A DNA stretch of 64,000 nucleotides from Streptomyces mobaraensis (GTDB taxonomy: Bacteria; Actinomycetota; Actinomycetes; Streptomycetales; Streptomycetaceae), in NCBI RefSeq assembly GCF_020099395.1, contig NZ_CP083590.1:6820001-6884000 (forward strand). The letters run 5' to 3'. A program made the position numbers and the translations under genes. Shown piece after piece: positions 1 to 9,410 of the stretch. The notes under the pieces are model-generated. The model ran no database searches, was not told the origin of the DNA, and saw only the letters and a program-made list of their open reading frames with translations. Each line of letters starts with the position of its first letter. The first letter of the stretch is position 1.

Positions 1-3000
1 GCAGCGCCTCGCCGCCGATCACCAGGCAGGCACTCGGGGACGCCTGCTCGGGCAGCGACGCCAGCAGCTCCAGGTGGCTGGGGGTGGCCTTGACGAAGCC
101 GGGCCGCGGCGCGTCGTCGTCGCCCAGCTCGCCCAGGTGGACACGGCCGCCGCTGACGAGCTGGCCGTACAGCGCCGTCACCGTCAGGTCGAAGGCCACC
201 GACGAGTGCACGGTGCTCGTCCCCGGGATGCCGGGATAGGCCGTGCGGAGGTAGCGCAAGTAGGCGGCCAGGGCGCGGTGTTCGACGACGACGCCCTTCG
301 GGCGGCCGGTCGAGCCGGAGGTGTGGATGACGTACGCCGGGTGGGCCGGGTCCAGGACGGCGGTCCGCTCGGCGTCGGTGACGTCGTCATCGGCGTACGC
401 GCCGGTGTCCACCGGCCCGTCGAGGACGACGCGCGGCGCCGCGTCGGCGAGCAGGTAGGCGATCCGCTCGGCCGGGTACGCCGGGTCCACCGGCACGTAC
501 GCCGCCCCGGCCTTCCACACCGCGAGCAGGGCCACGACCAGGTCGGCGGAGCGGGGGAGCACCACCGCCACCCGGTCCTCCGGGCCCGCGCCCCGGGCGA
601 TCAGGTACCGGGCCAGGCGGTTGGCGCGGCGGTTGAGCTCGGCGTAGGTGAGGGACGCGTCGCGGTGGACGACGGCCGGCGCGGCGGGACGTTCGCCGGC
701 CCGCTTCTCGATCATCCGGTGGGCGAACAGCTCGCTCTCACCGACCGGTTCGGGGGCCGGGCCGCCGTTCCCGTCGGTCAGCAGCCGCCGCCGCTCCTCC
801 GGTCCGACCACGTCGATCTCCGACAGCCGGGTGCCGGGGGCGGCGAGGACGGCGGCCAGGACGCGGTGCAGGCGCTCGGCGACGGCGACGACCGTCGCGT
901 GGTCGAACAGGTCGGTGCTGTAGTCGATGTTCCCCCGCACTCCGAGCGGCTCGCCGTCCGGCCCGAACTCCTCGCGCAGGTTCACCGAGAGGTCGAACTT
1001 GGCGACCTCCAGCGGCTCGTCCAGCGGCTCGGCGGCCAGGCCGGGCAGCCGGACCGCGGTGTCGGCCAGGTTGCTGTTGAACGGCATCATCACCTGGAAC
1101 AGCGGGTGCCGCCCCGCCGAACGCGCCGGGTTGAGCTCCCTGACCAGCTGCTCGAAGGGGACGTCCTGGTGGGCGAAGGCGGCGAGACCGGTGTCGCGGA
1201 CGCGGGTGAGGAGGTCGTCGAAGGCGGGGTCGCCGCTCAGGTCGGTGCGGAGGACGACGGTGTTGACGAAGAAGCCGACCAGGTCGTCGAGGGCTTCGTC
1301 GGAGCGCCCGGCGACCGGCGTGCCGACGGGGATGTCCGTACCGCCGGTCAGCTTCCCCAGCAGGACGGCCAGGGCCGCCTGGAACACCATGAACGTCGTC
1401 ACCCCGCGCCGCCGCGCCAGCTCCGCCAGGCCCGCGTGCGCGCCGGCGTCGACGAACAGGTCCACGGTCCCGCCCCGGTAGGAGGCGGCGGCCGGGCGCG
1501 GCCGGTCGAAGGGAAGTCCCATCTCGTCGGGGATGCCCAGCAACGCACCCTTCCAAAAGGCGAGTTGCGCGGCGGCCCGACTGTCGGGGTCGGCGGGGTC
1601 GCCGAGCAGGTCGCGCTGCCAGAGGGTGTAGTCCGCGTACTGGACGGGCAGCGGCGCCCACTCCGGCGCCCCGCCCCGGCCGCGCGCGGTGTACGCCGCG
1701 CCCAGGTCGCGGACGAGCGGCTCCAGCGACCAGCCGTCGGAGGCGATGTGGTGCACCACGACCATCAGCACGTGTTCGTCCGGGCCGAGCGCGTACAGCC
1801 GCGCCCGCACCGGGATCTCCCGCGTCAGGTCGAACGTCCGCCGTGCGTCCTCCCGCAGTCGCGCGTCCAGCGTGGCGGCGTCGAGGCGTACGGTCTCCAG
1901 TGCCGGAACCGCCTCCTCCGGCGCCAGGATCCGCTGGACAGGCTGTCCGTCGACCTCCGGGAAGACCGTCCGCAGGCTCTCGTGCCGCGCCACCACGTCC
2001 CGCAGCGCCGCCCGCAGCGCGTCGGCGTCCAGTGGGCCCGAAAGCCGCGAGACCAGCGGGTTGTTGTACGTCGGGCTTGGGCCCTCCAGGCGGTCGAGGA
2101 ACCACAGCCGCCGCTGCGCGGACGACAGCGGGATCCGCTCCGGGCGCGGCCCCGCCGCCAGGGCGTGCCCGGCGGCGCCCGCCGTGCCGACGAGCTCGGC
2201 GAGCCCGGCCGGCGTCGGCCGCTCGAAGAGGGCGCGGACCGGCAGGTCGGCGCGGAGCCTGCCGCGCACCCGGCTCATCACCTTGGTCGCGGTCAGCGAG
2301 TGCCCGCCCAGCGCGAAGAAGTCGTCGTCGATCCCGGCCCCCGGCGCGTCCAGTACCTCGGACCAGATCTCGCACAGCACCTTCTCCACCCAGGTGCGGG
2401 GCCGCCGCGACGCCTCGGCGGCGGGCGCGGGCAGGTGCCGGCGCTCCAGCTTGCCGTTGGGGCTCAGCGGCATCCGGTCCAGGGTGACGAACGCCGACGG
2501 CACCATGTAATCCGGCAGGGACGCGGCGACGTACCGGCGCAGCTCCTCCGGCCCGGCCACCGGGCCGTTCGGGACGACGTACGCGACGAGCCGCTTCACC
2601 GACGGCCGGTCCGCCACCGCCAGGACCGCCACCTGGGCGACGTCCGGGTGGCGCCGCAGCAGCGCCTCGATCTCGCCCAGCTCGATGCGGAAGCCGCGGA
2701 TCTTCACCTGGTGGTCGGCCCGGCCGGTGAACAGGAGCTCCCCGTCGGCCCGCCAGCGTACGAGGTCGCCGGTGCGGTACAGGCGGGAGCCGGGCGGACC
2801 GAACGGGTCGGCCACGAAGCGTCCGGCGGTCTGCGCGGGCCGGCTGAGGTAGCCGCGCGCCAACTGGGCGCCGCCGATATACAGTTCGCCGATCACGCCC
2901 GGGGCTACCGGCTGGAGCCACCGGTCGAGGACGTACACCGTGGTGTTGCCGATGGGCCGGCCGATCGGCGGGTCCGCCGGCCAGTCCGCCGGGTCGGCGG

Positions 3001-6000
3001 GCATCCGGTAGCCGGTGGCCATGTGCGTCTCGGTGGGCCCGTAGCAGTTGTCCAGGCGCCGCCCGTCCGCCCCGGCGAAGAGGTCCTTCACGGCCGACGA
3101 GAGGACGAGCGCCTCGCCGCCCTGGCCCACGTGGCGCAGCGCCGGGAGGCGGGTGCCGGCGGCGCGGGCCGCCTCGCAGACGGAGTTCAGCACCAGGTTC
3201 GGGACGACGGTCAGGTCGCTCACCTCGTGCTCGGCGAGCCAGGCGACCAGCTTCTCGGCGTCCTTGCGGATCGCGTCGTCCGGGATCAGCACGCAGCCGC
3301 CGGAGGTGGTGGCGATGAGGAGTTCCATCGGCGAGACGTCGAAGCTGGTCGCCGAGAACAGGGCGATGCGGGCGGGCGGTTCGACGGTCGCCCACCAGGT
3401 GACCAGGTTGACGAGCGCGCCGCCGGGCATCGACACGGCCTTCGGCACGCCGGTCGAGCCGGAGGTGTAGATGACGTAGCAGGGGTGCGCGGGCAGCAGC
3501 GGGGCGGTCCGCTCGGCGTCGGTGAGGTCGCCGGACGGCAGGTGGGACACGTCGGGGAGCTCGGAGAGGACCGTCGTCGGGCGGGCGTCCTCCAGCATGA
3601 ACGCGTTCCGCTCGGCCGGGTACTCGCCGTCGATCGGCAGGTAGGCGCCGCCGGCCTTGAGGACCGCCCAGACGGCGACCACGAGGTCCGCCGAGCGCGG
3701 CAGCCGCAGCGCGACCAGCGCCTCCGGGCCCACGCCGAGGCCGACGAGGTGCCGCGCGAGCCGGTTGGCCCGGGCGTTGAGCTCCGCGTAGGTCAGGGTG
3801 CCGGTGGCGGCCTGGACGGCCGGCGCGTCGGGCGTGCGGGCCGTCTGGACCTCCAGCAGCGCGGGCAGGGTGGTGTCCGGCACGTCGAGCGCGGTGGCGT
3901 TCCACTCGACGAGGATCCGCGTGCGCTCCCCGGGGGAGAGGACGTCGACCGCGCCGCACGAACGGCCGGGCTCCGCCGTCACCGCCGCCAGGACGCGGAC
4001 GAGCCGGGCGGCCATGGCTTCGACCGTGGAGGCGTCGAAGAGGTCGGCGTTGTACTCGATCTGCCCGGTGACCCCTTGATTGCCTTCCCGCTCATGGAAG
4101 TTGACGTTCAGGTCGAACCGGGCCACACCGAGCACCGGCCGCCGCCCGGTCACCGCGAGCCCGGGCAGGGACAGCGCGGTGTCCGGCTCGTTCATCGTCA
4201 GCGACACCTGGAACAGCGGGTTGCGGGCGAGCGAGCGGACCGGGTTGACCGCCTCCACGACCTGCTCGAAGGGGATGTCCTGGTGGGCGAAGGCGGCGAG
4301 GTCGGTGTCGCGGACGCGGGTGAGGAGCTCGTCGAAGGACGGGTCGCCGCTCAGGTCGGTGCGGAGGACGAGGGTGTTGACGAAGAAGCCGACGAGATCG
4401 TCGAGCGCCTCGTCGGAGCGTCCGGCGACGGGCGTGCCGACGGGGATGTCCGTGCCGCCGCTGAGCTTCGCCAGCAGCAGGGCCAGGGCCGCCTGGAACA
4501 CCATGAACGTCGTCACCCCGCGCCGCCGCGCCAGCCCGGCGAGCCGCCGGTGGACCTCGGCGTCCAGGTGGAAGTCGACCGTCCCGCCCCGGTAGGAGGC
4601 GACAGCCGGGCGCGGCCGGTCGAAGGGGAGGCCCAGCTCGTCGGGTATTCCCGCCAACGCCTGGGTCCAGAACGCCTGTTGGCGGGAGGCCGGGCTGTCG
4701 GGATCGGCGGGGTCGCCCAGCAGCTCGCGCTGCCAGAGCGTGTAGTCGGCGTACTGGACGGGCAGCGGGGGCCGGTGCGGCGCCTCGCCCCGGACGCGGG
4801 CGGCGTACGCCTCGCCCAGGTCCCGGACGAGCGGGTCCAGCGACCAGCCGTCCGTGGCGATGTGGTGTACCAGCAGTAGCAACACGTGCTCGTCGGGGCC
4901 GAGTTCGTACAGCCACGCCCGCACCGGAAGGTCGCGGGAGAGGTCGAACGTCCGCAGGGAGTCCTCCTCCAGTCGCGCGTCCAGGGCGGCGGTGTCCACC
5001 CGCACGGTCTCCAGCGCCGGGACCGCCTCGTCCAGGGGCAGGATCCGCTGGACCGGCTGCCCGTCCAGCTCGGGGAAGACCGTCCGCAGGCTCTCGTGCC
5101 GCGCCACCACGTCCCGCAGCGCCGCCCGCAGGGCACCGGCGTCCAGGGGACCCGAAAGCCGCGAGACCAGCGGCACGTTGTACGTCGGGCTCGGGCCCTC
5201 CAGGCGGTCGAGGAACCACAGCCGCCGCTGCGCGGACGACAGCGGGACGGGATCCGGGCGGGGGCCGGCCGTCAGCGGGGCGGCGGGCCGCTCGGGGGCG
5301 TCCGAGAGCCGTGCGGCGAGCCCGGCCGGGGTCGGGGCGTCGAAGACGTCGCGGACGGACGGACGCGCGCCGAGGGCGGTGCCGACCCGGCCGACCAGCC
5401 GCATCGCCAGCAGCGAGTCGCCGCCCAGCTCGAAGAACGAGGCGTCGGCGCCCACCCGCTCCAGCCCCAGCACCGCCGCGAAGTGCGCGCACAGCACCCG
5501 CTCGGCGTCGGTGCACGCCTCCCGGCCACCGGTGGCCGCCGCCACCGGCCCGGGGTCGGGGAGCGCCGCCCGGTCGAGCTTGCCGTTGGGGGTCAGCGGC
5601 AGCGCGTCCAACAGGGTGACCGAGGCCGGGACCAGGTGCTCCGGCAGCCGGTCGGCCGCGAACCGGCGTACATCGGAGGCCGTGACCTCCCCGGCCGGCA
5701 CGACGTACGCCACCAGCCGCCGGTCGCCCTCCCCGACCCGGTGCGCGCGGACGGCGGCCACCGCCACCGCCGGATGCGCGCGGAGGACGGCCTCCACCTC
5801 GCCCGGCTCGATCCGGAAGCCCCGGACCTTCACCTGGTCGTCGGCCCGGCCCGCGTAGCGCACGAGGCCGTCGGTGCCCCGCCGGACGAGGTCGCCGGTC
5901 CTGTACATCCGTCCGGGCGCGAACGGGTCGGCGACGAACCGGGCCGCCGTCGCGCCGGAACGGCCCAGGTAGCCGCGCGCCAACCCGGCGCCGGACACGT

Positions 6001-7036
6001 AGAGTTCGCCCGTCTCGCCGTCCGGGACCGGCCGCAGCCGGGCGTCCAGCACATAGGCGTCGCCGTGCGCGACCGGCCGGCCGATCACCACGTCCTCCGC
6101 CGCGTCGGACGCCGCCCACAGCGCGTCCACGACGCACTCGGTGGGGCCGTACAGGTTGTGCGCGGTGACGCCGGGGGTGGTGCGCAGCTCGCGCCACAGC
6201 GGTTCGGGCAACGCCTCGCCGCCGAGGACGACGAGACGGGGCCGGGCGGCCGGGTCGCGGACCAGGCCGTGCGGCAGCAGCTGTTCCAGGTGGGACGGGG
6301 TGAGGTCGACGACGTCCACGCCGTGCCGGGTCACGTACGCGGTGAGCGCGGCCGGGTCGCGGCGGGTGTCGTCGTCCAGCAGGTGCAGCTCGTGGCCGGC
6401 CACCATGGCCAGGACCGGGTCCCAGGACGCGTCGAAGGCGAGCGGCGAGACCAGGGCGACACGCAGCCGGTCGCCGGCCGCCACCTCCGCGTACTGCGGG
6501 GTGACGTGGTGGTGCAACAGGGCGGCCAGGGCGCGGTGTTCCACGACGACGCCCTTGGGTGTACCGGTCGAGCCCGAGGTGTGGACGACGTACGCGGCGT
6601 GGGCGGGGTCCAGGGGCGCGCGGCGGTCGGCGTCGGTGACGGGGGTGTCCGGGAGGCCGTCGAGGTCCACCGGGCCGTCGAGCACCACCGCGCAGTCCGC
6701 CGCCCGGATCACGGACGCGATCCGGCCGGCCGGCTGGGCGGGGTCCACCGGGACGTACGTGCCACCGGCCTTGAGCACCGCGAACAGTGCCACCAGTGCG
6801 TCCGCCGAGCGGGGCAGCACCACGGCCACCCGGGCCTCCGGGCCCACGCCCCGGGCGATGAGGTGCCGGGCCAGCCGGTTGGCCCGGGCATTGAGCTCCG
6901 CCCGGGTGAGTGCGTCGGTGCCGCAGACCACGGCCCGCTCGCCCGGGTACCGGCGGGCCCGCTCCTCGAACGCCTCGTGTACGAGGGGTACTTCGCGCAC
7001 CCCGCCGCCCGTCGTCCCGTCACTCTTCGCCGTCAT
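1..7036 (-). CDS. Non-ribosomal peptide synthetase, A-T-C-A-T-C-A..., C-terminus beyond left edge
   Basis: Multimodular peptide synthetase, read from ATG at 7036 down through base 1 without a stop (about 2345 residues visible). It opens directly with an adenylation domain, so it probably starts a chain. Domains: A1 about residues 15-510; carrier T1 (LGGDSL, Ser541); condensation (HHIATDGWS near 724); A2 about 1040-1510; T2 (LGGHSL, Ser1580); condensation (HHIASDGW near 1763); A3 from about 2100, cut by the window edge. No epimerase or methyltransferase insert is visible. Pocket residues aligned by eye to GrsA: A1 D-A-D-D-V-G-L-V-D, an acid-lined pocket suggesting a basic or amide side chain; A2 D-V-M-T-G-G-C-M-A, not recognised; A3 begins D-L-T-K-V-G, the aspartate/asparagine pattern. 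A GAGGG ribosome site lies just before the ATG. It is the last visible gene of the leftward operon; the two condensation domains are close duplicates. Confidence 0.95.
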   Translation of the reverse strand, partial: MTAKSDGTTGGGVREVPLVHEAFEERARRYPGERAVVCGTDALTRAELNARANRLARHLIARGVGPEARVAVVLPRSADALVALFAVLKAGGTYVPVDPAQPAGRIASVIRAADCAVVLDGPVDLDGLPDTPVTDADRRAPLDPAHAAYVVHTSGSTGTPKGVVVEHRALAALLHHHVTPQYAEVAAGDRLRVALVSPLAFDASWDPVLAMVAGHELHLLDDDTRRDPAALTAYVTRHGVDVVDLTPSHLEQLLPHGLVRDPAARPRLVVLGGEALPEPLWRELRTTPGVTAHNLYGPTECVVDALWAASDAAEDVVIGRPVAHGDAYVLDARLRPVPDGETGELYVSGAGLARGYLGRSGATAARFVADPFAPGRMYRTGDLVRRGTDGLVRYAGRADDQVKVRGFRIEPGEVEAVLRAHPAVAVAAVRAHRVGEGDRRLVAYVVPAGEVTASDVRRFAADRLPEHLVPASVTLLDALPLTPNGKLDRAALPDPGPVAAATGGREACTDAERVLCAHFAAVLGLERVGADASFFELGGDSLLAMRLVGRVGTALGARPSVRDVFDAPTPAGLAARLSDAPERPAAPLTAGPRPDPVPLSSAQRRLWFLDRLEGPSPTYNVPLVSRLSGPLDAGALRAALRDVVARHESLRTVFPELDGQPVQRILPLDEAVPALETVRVDTAALDARLEEDSLRTFDLSRDLPVRAWLYELGPDEHVLLLLVHHIATDGWSLDPLVRDLGEAYAARVRGEAPHRPPLPVQYADYTLWQRELLGDPADPDSPASRQQAFWTQALAGIPDELGLPFDRPRPAVASYRGGTVDFHLDAEVHRRLAGLARRRGVTTFMVFQAALALLLAKLSGGTDIPVGTPVAGRSDEALDDLVGFFVNTLVLRTDLSGDPSFDELLTRVRDTDLAAFAHQDIPFEQVVEAVNPVRSLARNPLFQVSLTMNEPDTALSLPGLAVTGRRPVLGVARFDLNVNFHEREGNQGVTGQIEYNADLFDASTVEAMAARLVRVLAAVTAEPGRSCGAVDVLSPGERTRILVEWNATALDVPDTTLPALLEVQTARTPDAPAVQAATGTLTYAELNARANRLARHLVGLGVGPEALVALRLPRSADLVVAVWAVLKAGGAYLPIDGEYPAERNAFMLEDARPTTVLSELPDVSHLPSGDLTDAERTAPLLPAHPCYVIYTSGSTGVPKAVSMPGGALVNLVTWWATVEPPARIALFSATSFDVSPMELLIATTSGGCVLIPDDAIRKDAEKLVAWLAEHEVSDLTVVPNLVLNSVCEAARAAGTRLPALRHVGQGGEALVLSSAVKDLFAGADGRRLDNCYGPTETHMATGYRMPADPADWPADPPIGRPIGNTTVYVLDRWLQPVAPGVIGELYIGGAQLARGYLSRPAQTAGRFVADPFGPPGSRLYRTGDLVRWRADGELLFTGRADHQVKIRGFRIELGEIEALLRRHPDVAQVAVLAVADRPSVKRLVAYVVPNGPVAGPEELRRYVAASLPDYMVPSAFVTLDRMPLSPNGKLERRHLPAPAAEASRRPRTWVEKVLCEIWSEVLDAPGAGIDDDFFALGGHSLTATKVMSRVRGRLRADLPVRALFERPTPAGLAELVGTAGAAGHALAAGPRPERIPLSSAQRRLWFLDRLEGPSPTYNNPLVSRLSGPLDADALRAALRDVVARHESLRTVFPEVDGQPVQRILAPEEAVPALETVRLDAATLDARLREDARRTFDLTREIPVRARLYALGPDEHVLMVVVHHIASDGWSLEPLVRDLGAAYTARGRGGAPEWAPLPVQYADYTLWQRDLLGDPADPDSRAAAQLAFWKGALLGIPDEMGLPFDRPRPAAASYRGGTVDLFVDAGAHAGLAELARRRGVTTFMVFQAALAVLLGKLTGGTDIPVGTPVAGRSDEALDDLVGFFVNTVVLRTDLSGDPAFDDLLTRVRDTGLAAFAHQDVPFEQLVRELNPARSAGRHPLFQVMMPFNSNLADTAVRLPGLAAEPLDEPLEVAKFDLSVNLREEFGPDGEPLGVRGNIDYSTDLFDHATVVAVAERLHRVLAAVLAAPGTRLSEIDVVGPEERRRLLTDGNGGPAPEPVGESELFAHRMIEKRAGERPAAPAVVHRDASLTYAELNRRANRLARYLIARGAGPEDRVAVVLPRSADLVVALLAVWKAGAAYVPVDPAYPAERIAYLLADAAPRVVLDGPVDTGAYADDDVTDAERTAVLDPAHPAYVIHTSGSTGRPKGVVVEHRALAAYLRYLRTAYPGIPGTSTVHSSVAFDLTVTALYGQLVSGGRVHLGELGDDDAPRPGFVKATPSHLELLASLPEQASPSACLVIGGEAL

Positions 7037-7046
7037 CGGCCCTCGC

Positions 7047-7086
7047 TTCACGCCTGTTCACGCCAGTTCACGCTTGTTCGCCTTGG
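7047..7086. repeat. Four tandem 10-bp repeats between methyltransferase and NRPS genes
   Basis: Units TTCACGCCTG, TTCACGCCAG, TTCACGCTTG and the weaker TTCGCCTTGG follow one another without gaps, in the 107-bp space between the methyltransferase stop and the NRPS start. On the transcribed (minus) strand they read as GCGTGAAC-type units. They could be a protein-binding array or a slippage-generated spacer. They are the only notable feature in this intergenic gap. Confidence 0.6.
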
Positions 7087-7143
7087 TGGCCCTGGTGGCC
7101 CGCCGGCCGTCGTCATCCCGTCACGCCGTGGTCGCCCCGGCCG

Positions 7144-8163
7144 TCACCGGGGTTCGAGTTCGAAGATGACCTCGTTGGCGACCATGCCGATGTCGTGCTT
7201 GTGCCGCAGCCGCCAGCCGCTCTCCGCGAAGACGCCCTCCCAGTCGGCCATGGTGGGCATGAAGGTGCCCATCAGGTCGTGTGCGACCTCGAAGCCGAGC
7301 ATGAACACCGGCATCTCCGCGTCGGGCACGCCCACCGAGCGGGTGGCGTCGCCGAGCAGGAACCGGCGGGCGTTCGGGAAGAGTTCACGGAGTCGGGCGA
7401 GGGTCGCCACGCACTGCTCGCGGGGCCAGAAGTCGTGCCCGGCCATGAAGCAGGTGAGCAGGTCGACCTCGGTGAACTCGGGGCGCGGGTCCATGGTCAG
7501 CATGTCCGCCTCGACGAAGGACAGCCGGCCGGCGAGACCGGCGTCCGCCGCGTCGGCCGCCGCCACCTTCAGCGAGTCCCCGGCGATGTCCACGCCCAGG
7601 CCGCGGGCGTCGGGGTGGCGGCGCAGGATCTGCATCAGCCGCTCGCCGCTGCCGCAGCCGAGGTCGGCCGCCACCCGGACGTCGAAATCCAGGCCCTCCA
7701 TCGCCCGCCAGAACCACGGGTCGTAGCAGAAGACGCTGATCTCCTTGCAGGAGCGGGCGATGGCGACGGGGTCGCGCTGGTAGAAGGTGCCGGCGCGGTT
7801 CTCGTTGCGGAGCACCGACGGCATCTGGCGGAACAGCTCGCCGCTGCCGTTCATCAGCCAGTGGAAGAGGGAGCGGGTGCGGTGGATCTCGGCGAAGTCC
7901 TCCGCCGGCACCACCCGGGTGCCGTCGCGGCGGACGACGCCGACCGAGGCGAGCGCCCGGAACATGCCCAGCGTGGACGCCGGGTCGAGGTCGTGGCGGG
8001 CGGCGAACTCGGCCGTGTCCAGGGAGCCCCGCTCCTGGAGCTCGTCGAGCGCGCCCACCTCCCAGGCCGCGCCGATCGCCCACGCGGCGACGGCAGAGTT
8101 GTAGATGCGGGCGGAGGTCGCCCAGGACGCGGCGTCCGTGTCCGTCGTCGTCATTGTCGTCAC
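7144..8163 (-). CDS. MppJ-like alpha-keto-acid beta-C-methyltransferase
   Basis: SAM-dependent class I methyltransferase of about 339 residues. The SAM loop is ADLGCGSGERL near residue 172. Long stretches resemble MppJ, the phenylpyruvate C-methyltransferase of mannopeptimycin biosynthesis, as I recall that sequence: FHWLMNGSGELFRQMP, LLTCFMAGHDFWPRE and GFEVAHDLMG. MppJ binds a metal through His/Asp residues in the last two motifs; counted from the GTG start here they are His243, Asp244 and His295, which I recall as MppJ's own numbering. The family methylates the beta carbon of an alpha-keto acid, which a transaminase then converts to a beta-methyl amino acid. The GTG start overlaps the exporter stop by 4 nt (GTGA); an ATG at codon 4 is an alternative. 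The keto-acid substrate cannot be named from sequence. Confidence 0.85.
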   Translation of the reverse strand: MTTMTTTDTDAASWATSARIYNSAVAAWAIGAAWEVGALDELQERGSLDTAEFAARHDLDPASTLGMFRALASVGVVRRDGTRVVPAEDFAEIHRTRSLFHWLMNGSGELFRQMPSVLRNENRAGTFYQRDPVAIARSCKEISVFCYDPWFWRAMEGLDFDVRVAADLGCGSGERLMQILRRHPDARGLGVDIAGDSLKVAAADAADAGLAGRLSFVEADMLTMDPRPEFTEVDLLTCFMAGHDFWPREQCVATLARLRELFPNARRFLLGDATRSVGVPDAEMPVFMLGFEVAHDLMGTFMPTMADWEGVFAESGWRLRHKHDIGMVANEVIFELEPR

Positions 8164-9410
8164 CTGTCCATTCCGATGGAGGGTTCAGTGGTGGGGAGGT
8201 CGGTGGGCGGCCGCTCGGCCGCCGGGCGGCGGGTACGGATCCGCGCGCCGCCCGCGCACACCCCGGCGGCGGCCACGAGCAGCAGTCCGCCGGCGCCGGA
8301 GGCCGCGAAGCCCCAGCCGGGCGACGAGCGGTCCATGACGAAGCCGATCGCGGGGGAGCTGAGGGCGCCGCCGAGCCGGGTGGCCGAGTCCTGGAGGCCC
8401 ATGGCCATGCCGCGGGCGTGCGGCGGCGCGAGCCGGCTGACGCTCTCGGCGATGGCCGCCAGCGTCGGCGCGCACACCAACTGCATGGGTACCAGGGCCA
8501 GTCCGAGCAGCCACCACGGTCCGGAGACCAGGCCGGCCGGGATCACCAGCAGGGACAGCAGGCCCATGAGGGCGGACTGCGGCAGTGCGCGGGGCAGGGC
8601 GCCGTGGACGACGCCGCCGACGATGGACCCCAGGGCTAGGATGGCGACCGCCACCCCGGTCCAGGCGGTCTCGCCGCCGGCCCGGAGCACGGCCACCAGG
8701 GCCAGTTCCGTCCCGCCGAGCACGAACAGCACGCCCATGGAGATCAGCAGCGTGGCCGTCATCCGCCCGTCGAGCCAGGTCCGCGGCCCGTCCGGGGCGG
8801 GCGCCGCCGCTTCCTTCTTGCCGCGCAGCGGCGGGTTCTGGACGTACAGCAGCACCGCCGTCACGGCGACGACCGCGCCGATCACCGTCAGGGCGAGCCG
8901 GCTGGAGAACTGGGTCGCCAGGTAGATGCCGACGGCCGGTCCGACGATGAAGGACGTCTCCATCGCGACGGCGTCCACCGAGAACGCCGTCCGCCGCCGG
9001 TCCTCCGGCACCAGTGCCGTGATGACCTGCCGGGAGAGCGAACTCACCGGGATCACCAGGGCGCCCGCCGGGAACGCGGCGACCAGCAGGGCCTCGTACG
9101 GCAGCCAGGGGACGCCGATCCAGTACGCGGTGGCGACCGTGGCGCAGACCGCGACCACCGGCCGCAAGCCGTGCCGGTCCAGGGCCCGGCCGACCGCCGG
9201 GGCGCCCACCATCGTGCCGACGGTGGTGGAGGTCGCGACGAGACCGGCGGCCACATAGCCCCGGTGCAGGCCGTTCACCACGTGCAGGGTCAGGGTCAGC
9301 CCCATCGCCGTGACCGGCAGCCGGGCCACGAACATCAGCAGCACCGAGCGGGCCATGCCCGGGACGGCGAACACCTCGCGGTAGAGGCGCGGGCGCGCTT
9401 CGGCGGTCAC
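8160..9410 (-). CDS. MFS transporter, probable product exporter
   Basis: Membrane protein of 416 residues with about twelve hydrophobic segments, the usual size of a major facilitator drug/metabolite exporter. The N-terminus (MTAEARPRLYREVFAVPGMA) is short and basic and precedes the first membrane helix; segments such as SVLLMFVARLPVTAMGLTLT are typical helices. The GTG start at 9410 overlaps the upstream monooxygenase stop (GTGA), and the stop overlaps the methyltransferase start, so translation is coupled on both sides. Its place among biosynthetic genes suggests export of the peptide product or self-resistance. The substrate is inferred from context only. Confidence 0.88.
   Translation of the reverse strand: MTAEARPRLYREVFAVPGMARSVLLMFVARLPVTAMGLTLTLHVVNGLHRGYVAAGLVATSTTVGTMVGAPAVGRALDRHGLRPVVAVCATVATAYWIGVPWLPYEALLVAAFPAGALVIPVSSLSRQVITALVPEDRRRTAFSVDAVAMETSFIVGPAVGIYLATQFSSRLALTVIGAVVAVTAVLLYVQNPPLRGKKEAAAPAPDGPRTWLDGRMTATLLISMGVLFVLGGTELALVAVLRAGGETAWTGVAVAILALGSIVGGVVHGALPRALPQSALMGLLSLLVIPAGLVSGPWWLLGLALVPMQLVCAPTLAAIAESVSRLAPPHARGMAMGLQDSATRLGGALSSPAIGFVMDRSSPGWGFAASGAGGLLLVAAAGVCAGGARIRTRRPAAERPPTDLPTTEPSIGMDR

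Noticed and set aside
74..4879. 1601-codon open frame on the plus strand
   Set aside because: It lies antisense to the NRPS, has repetitive Arg/Gly/Val composition and no domain; it is a shadow of the biased codon use on the other strand.
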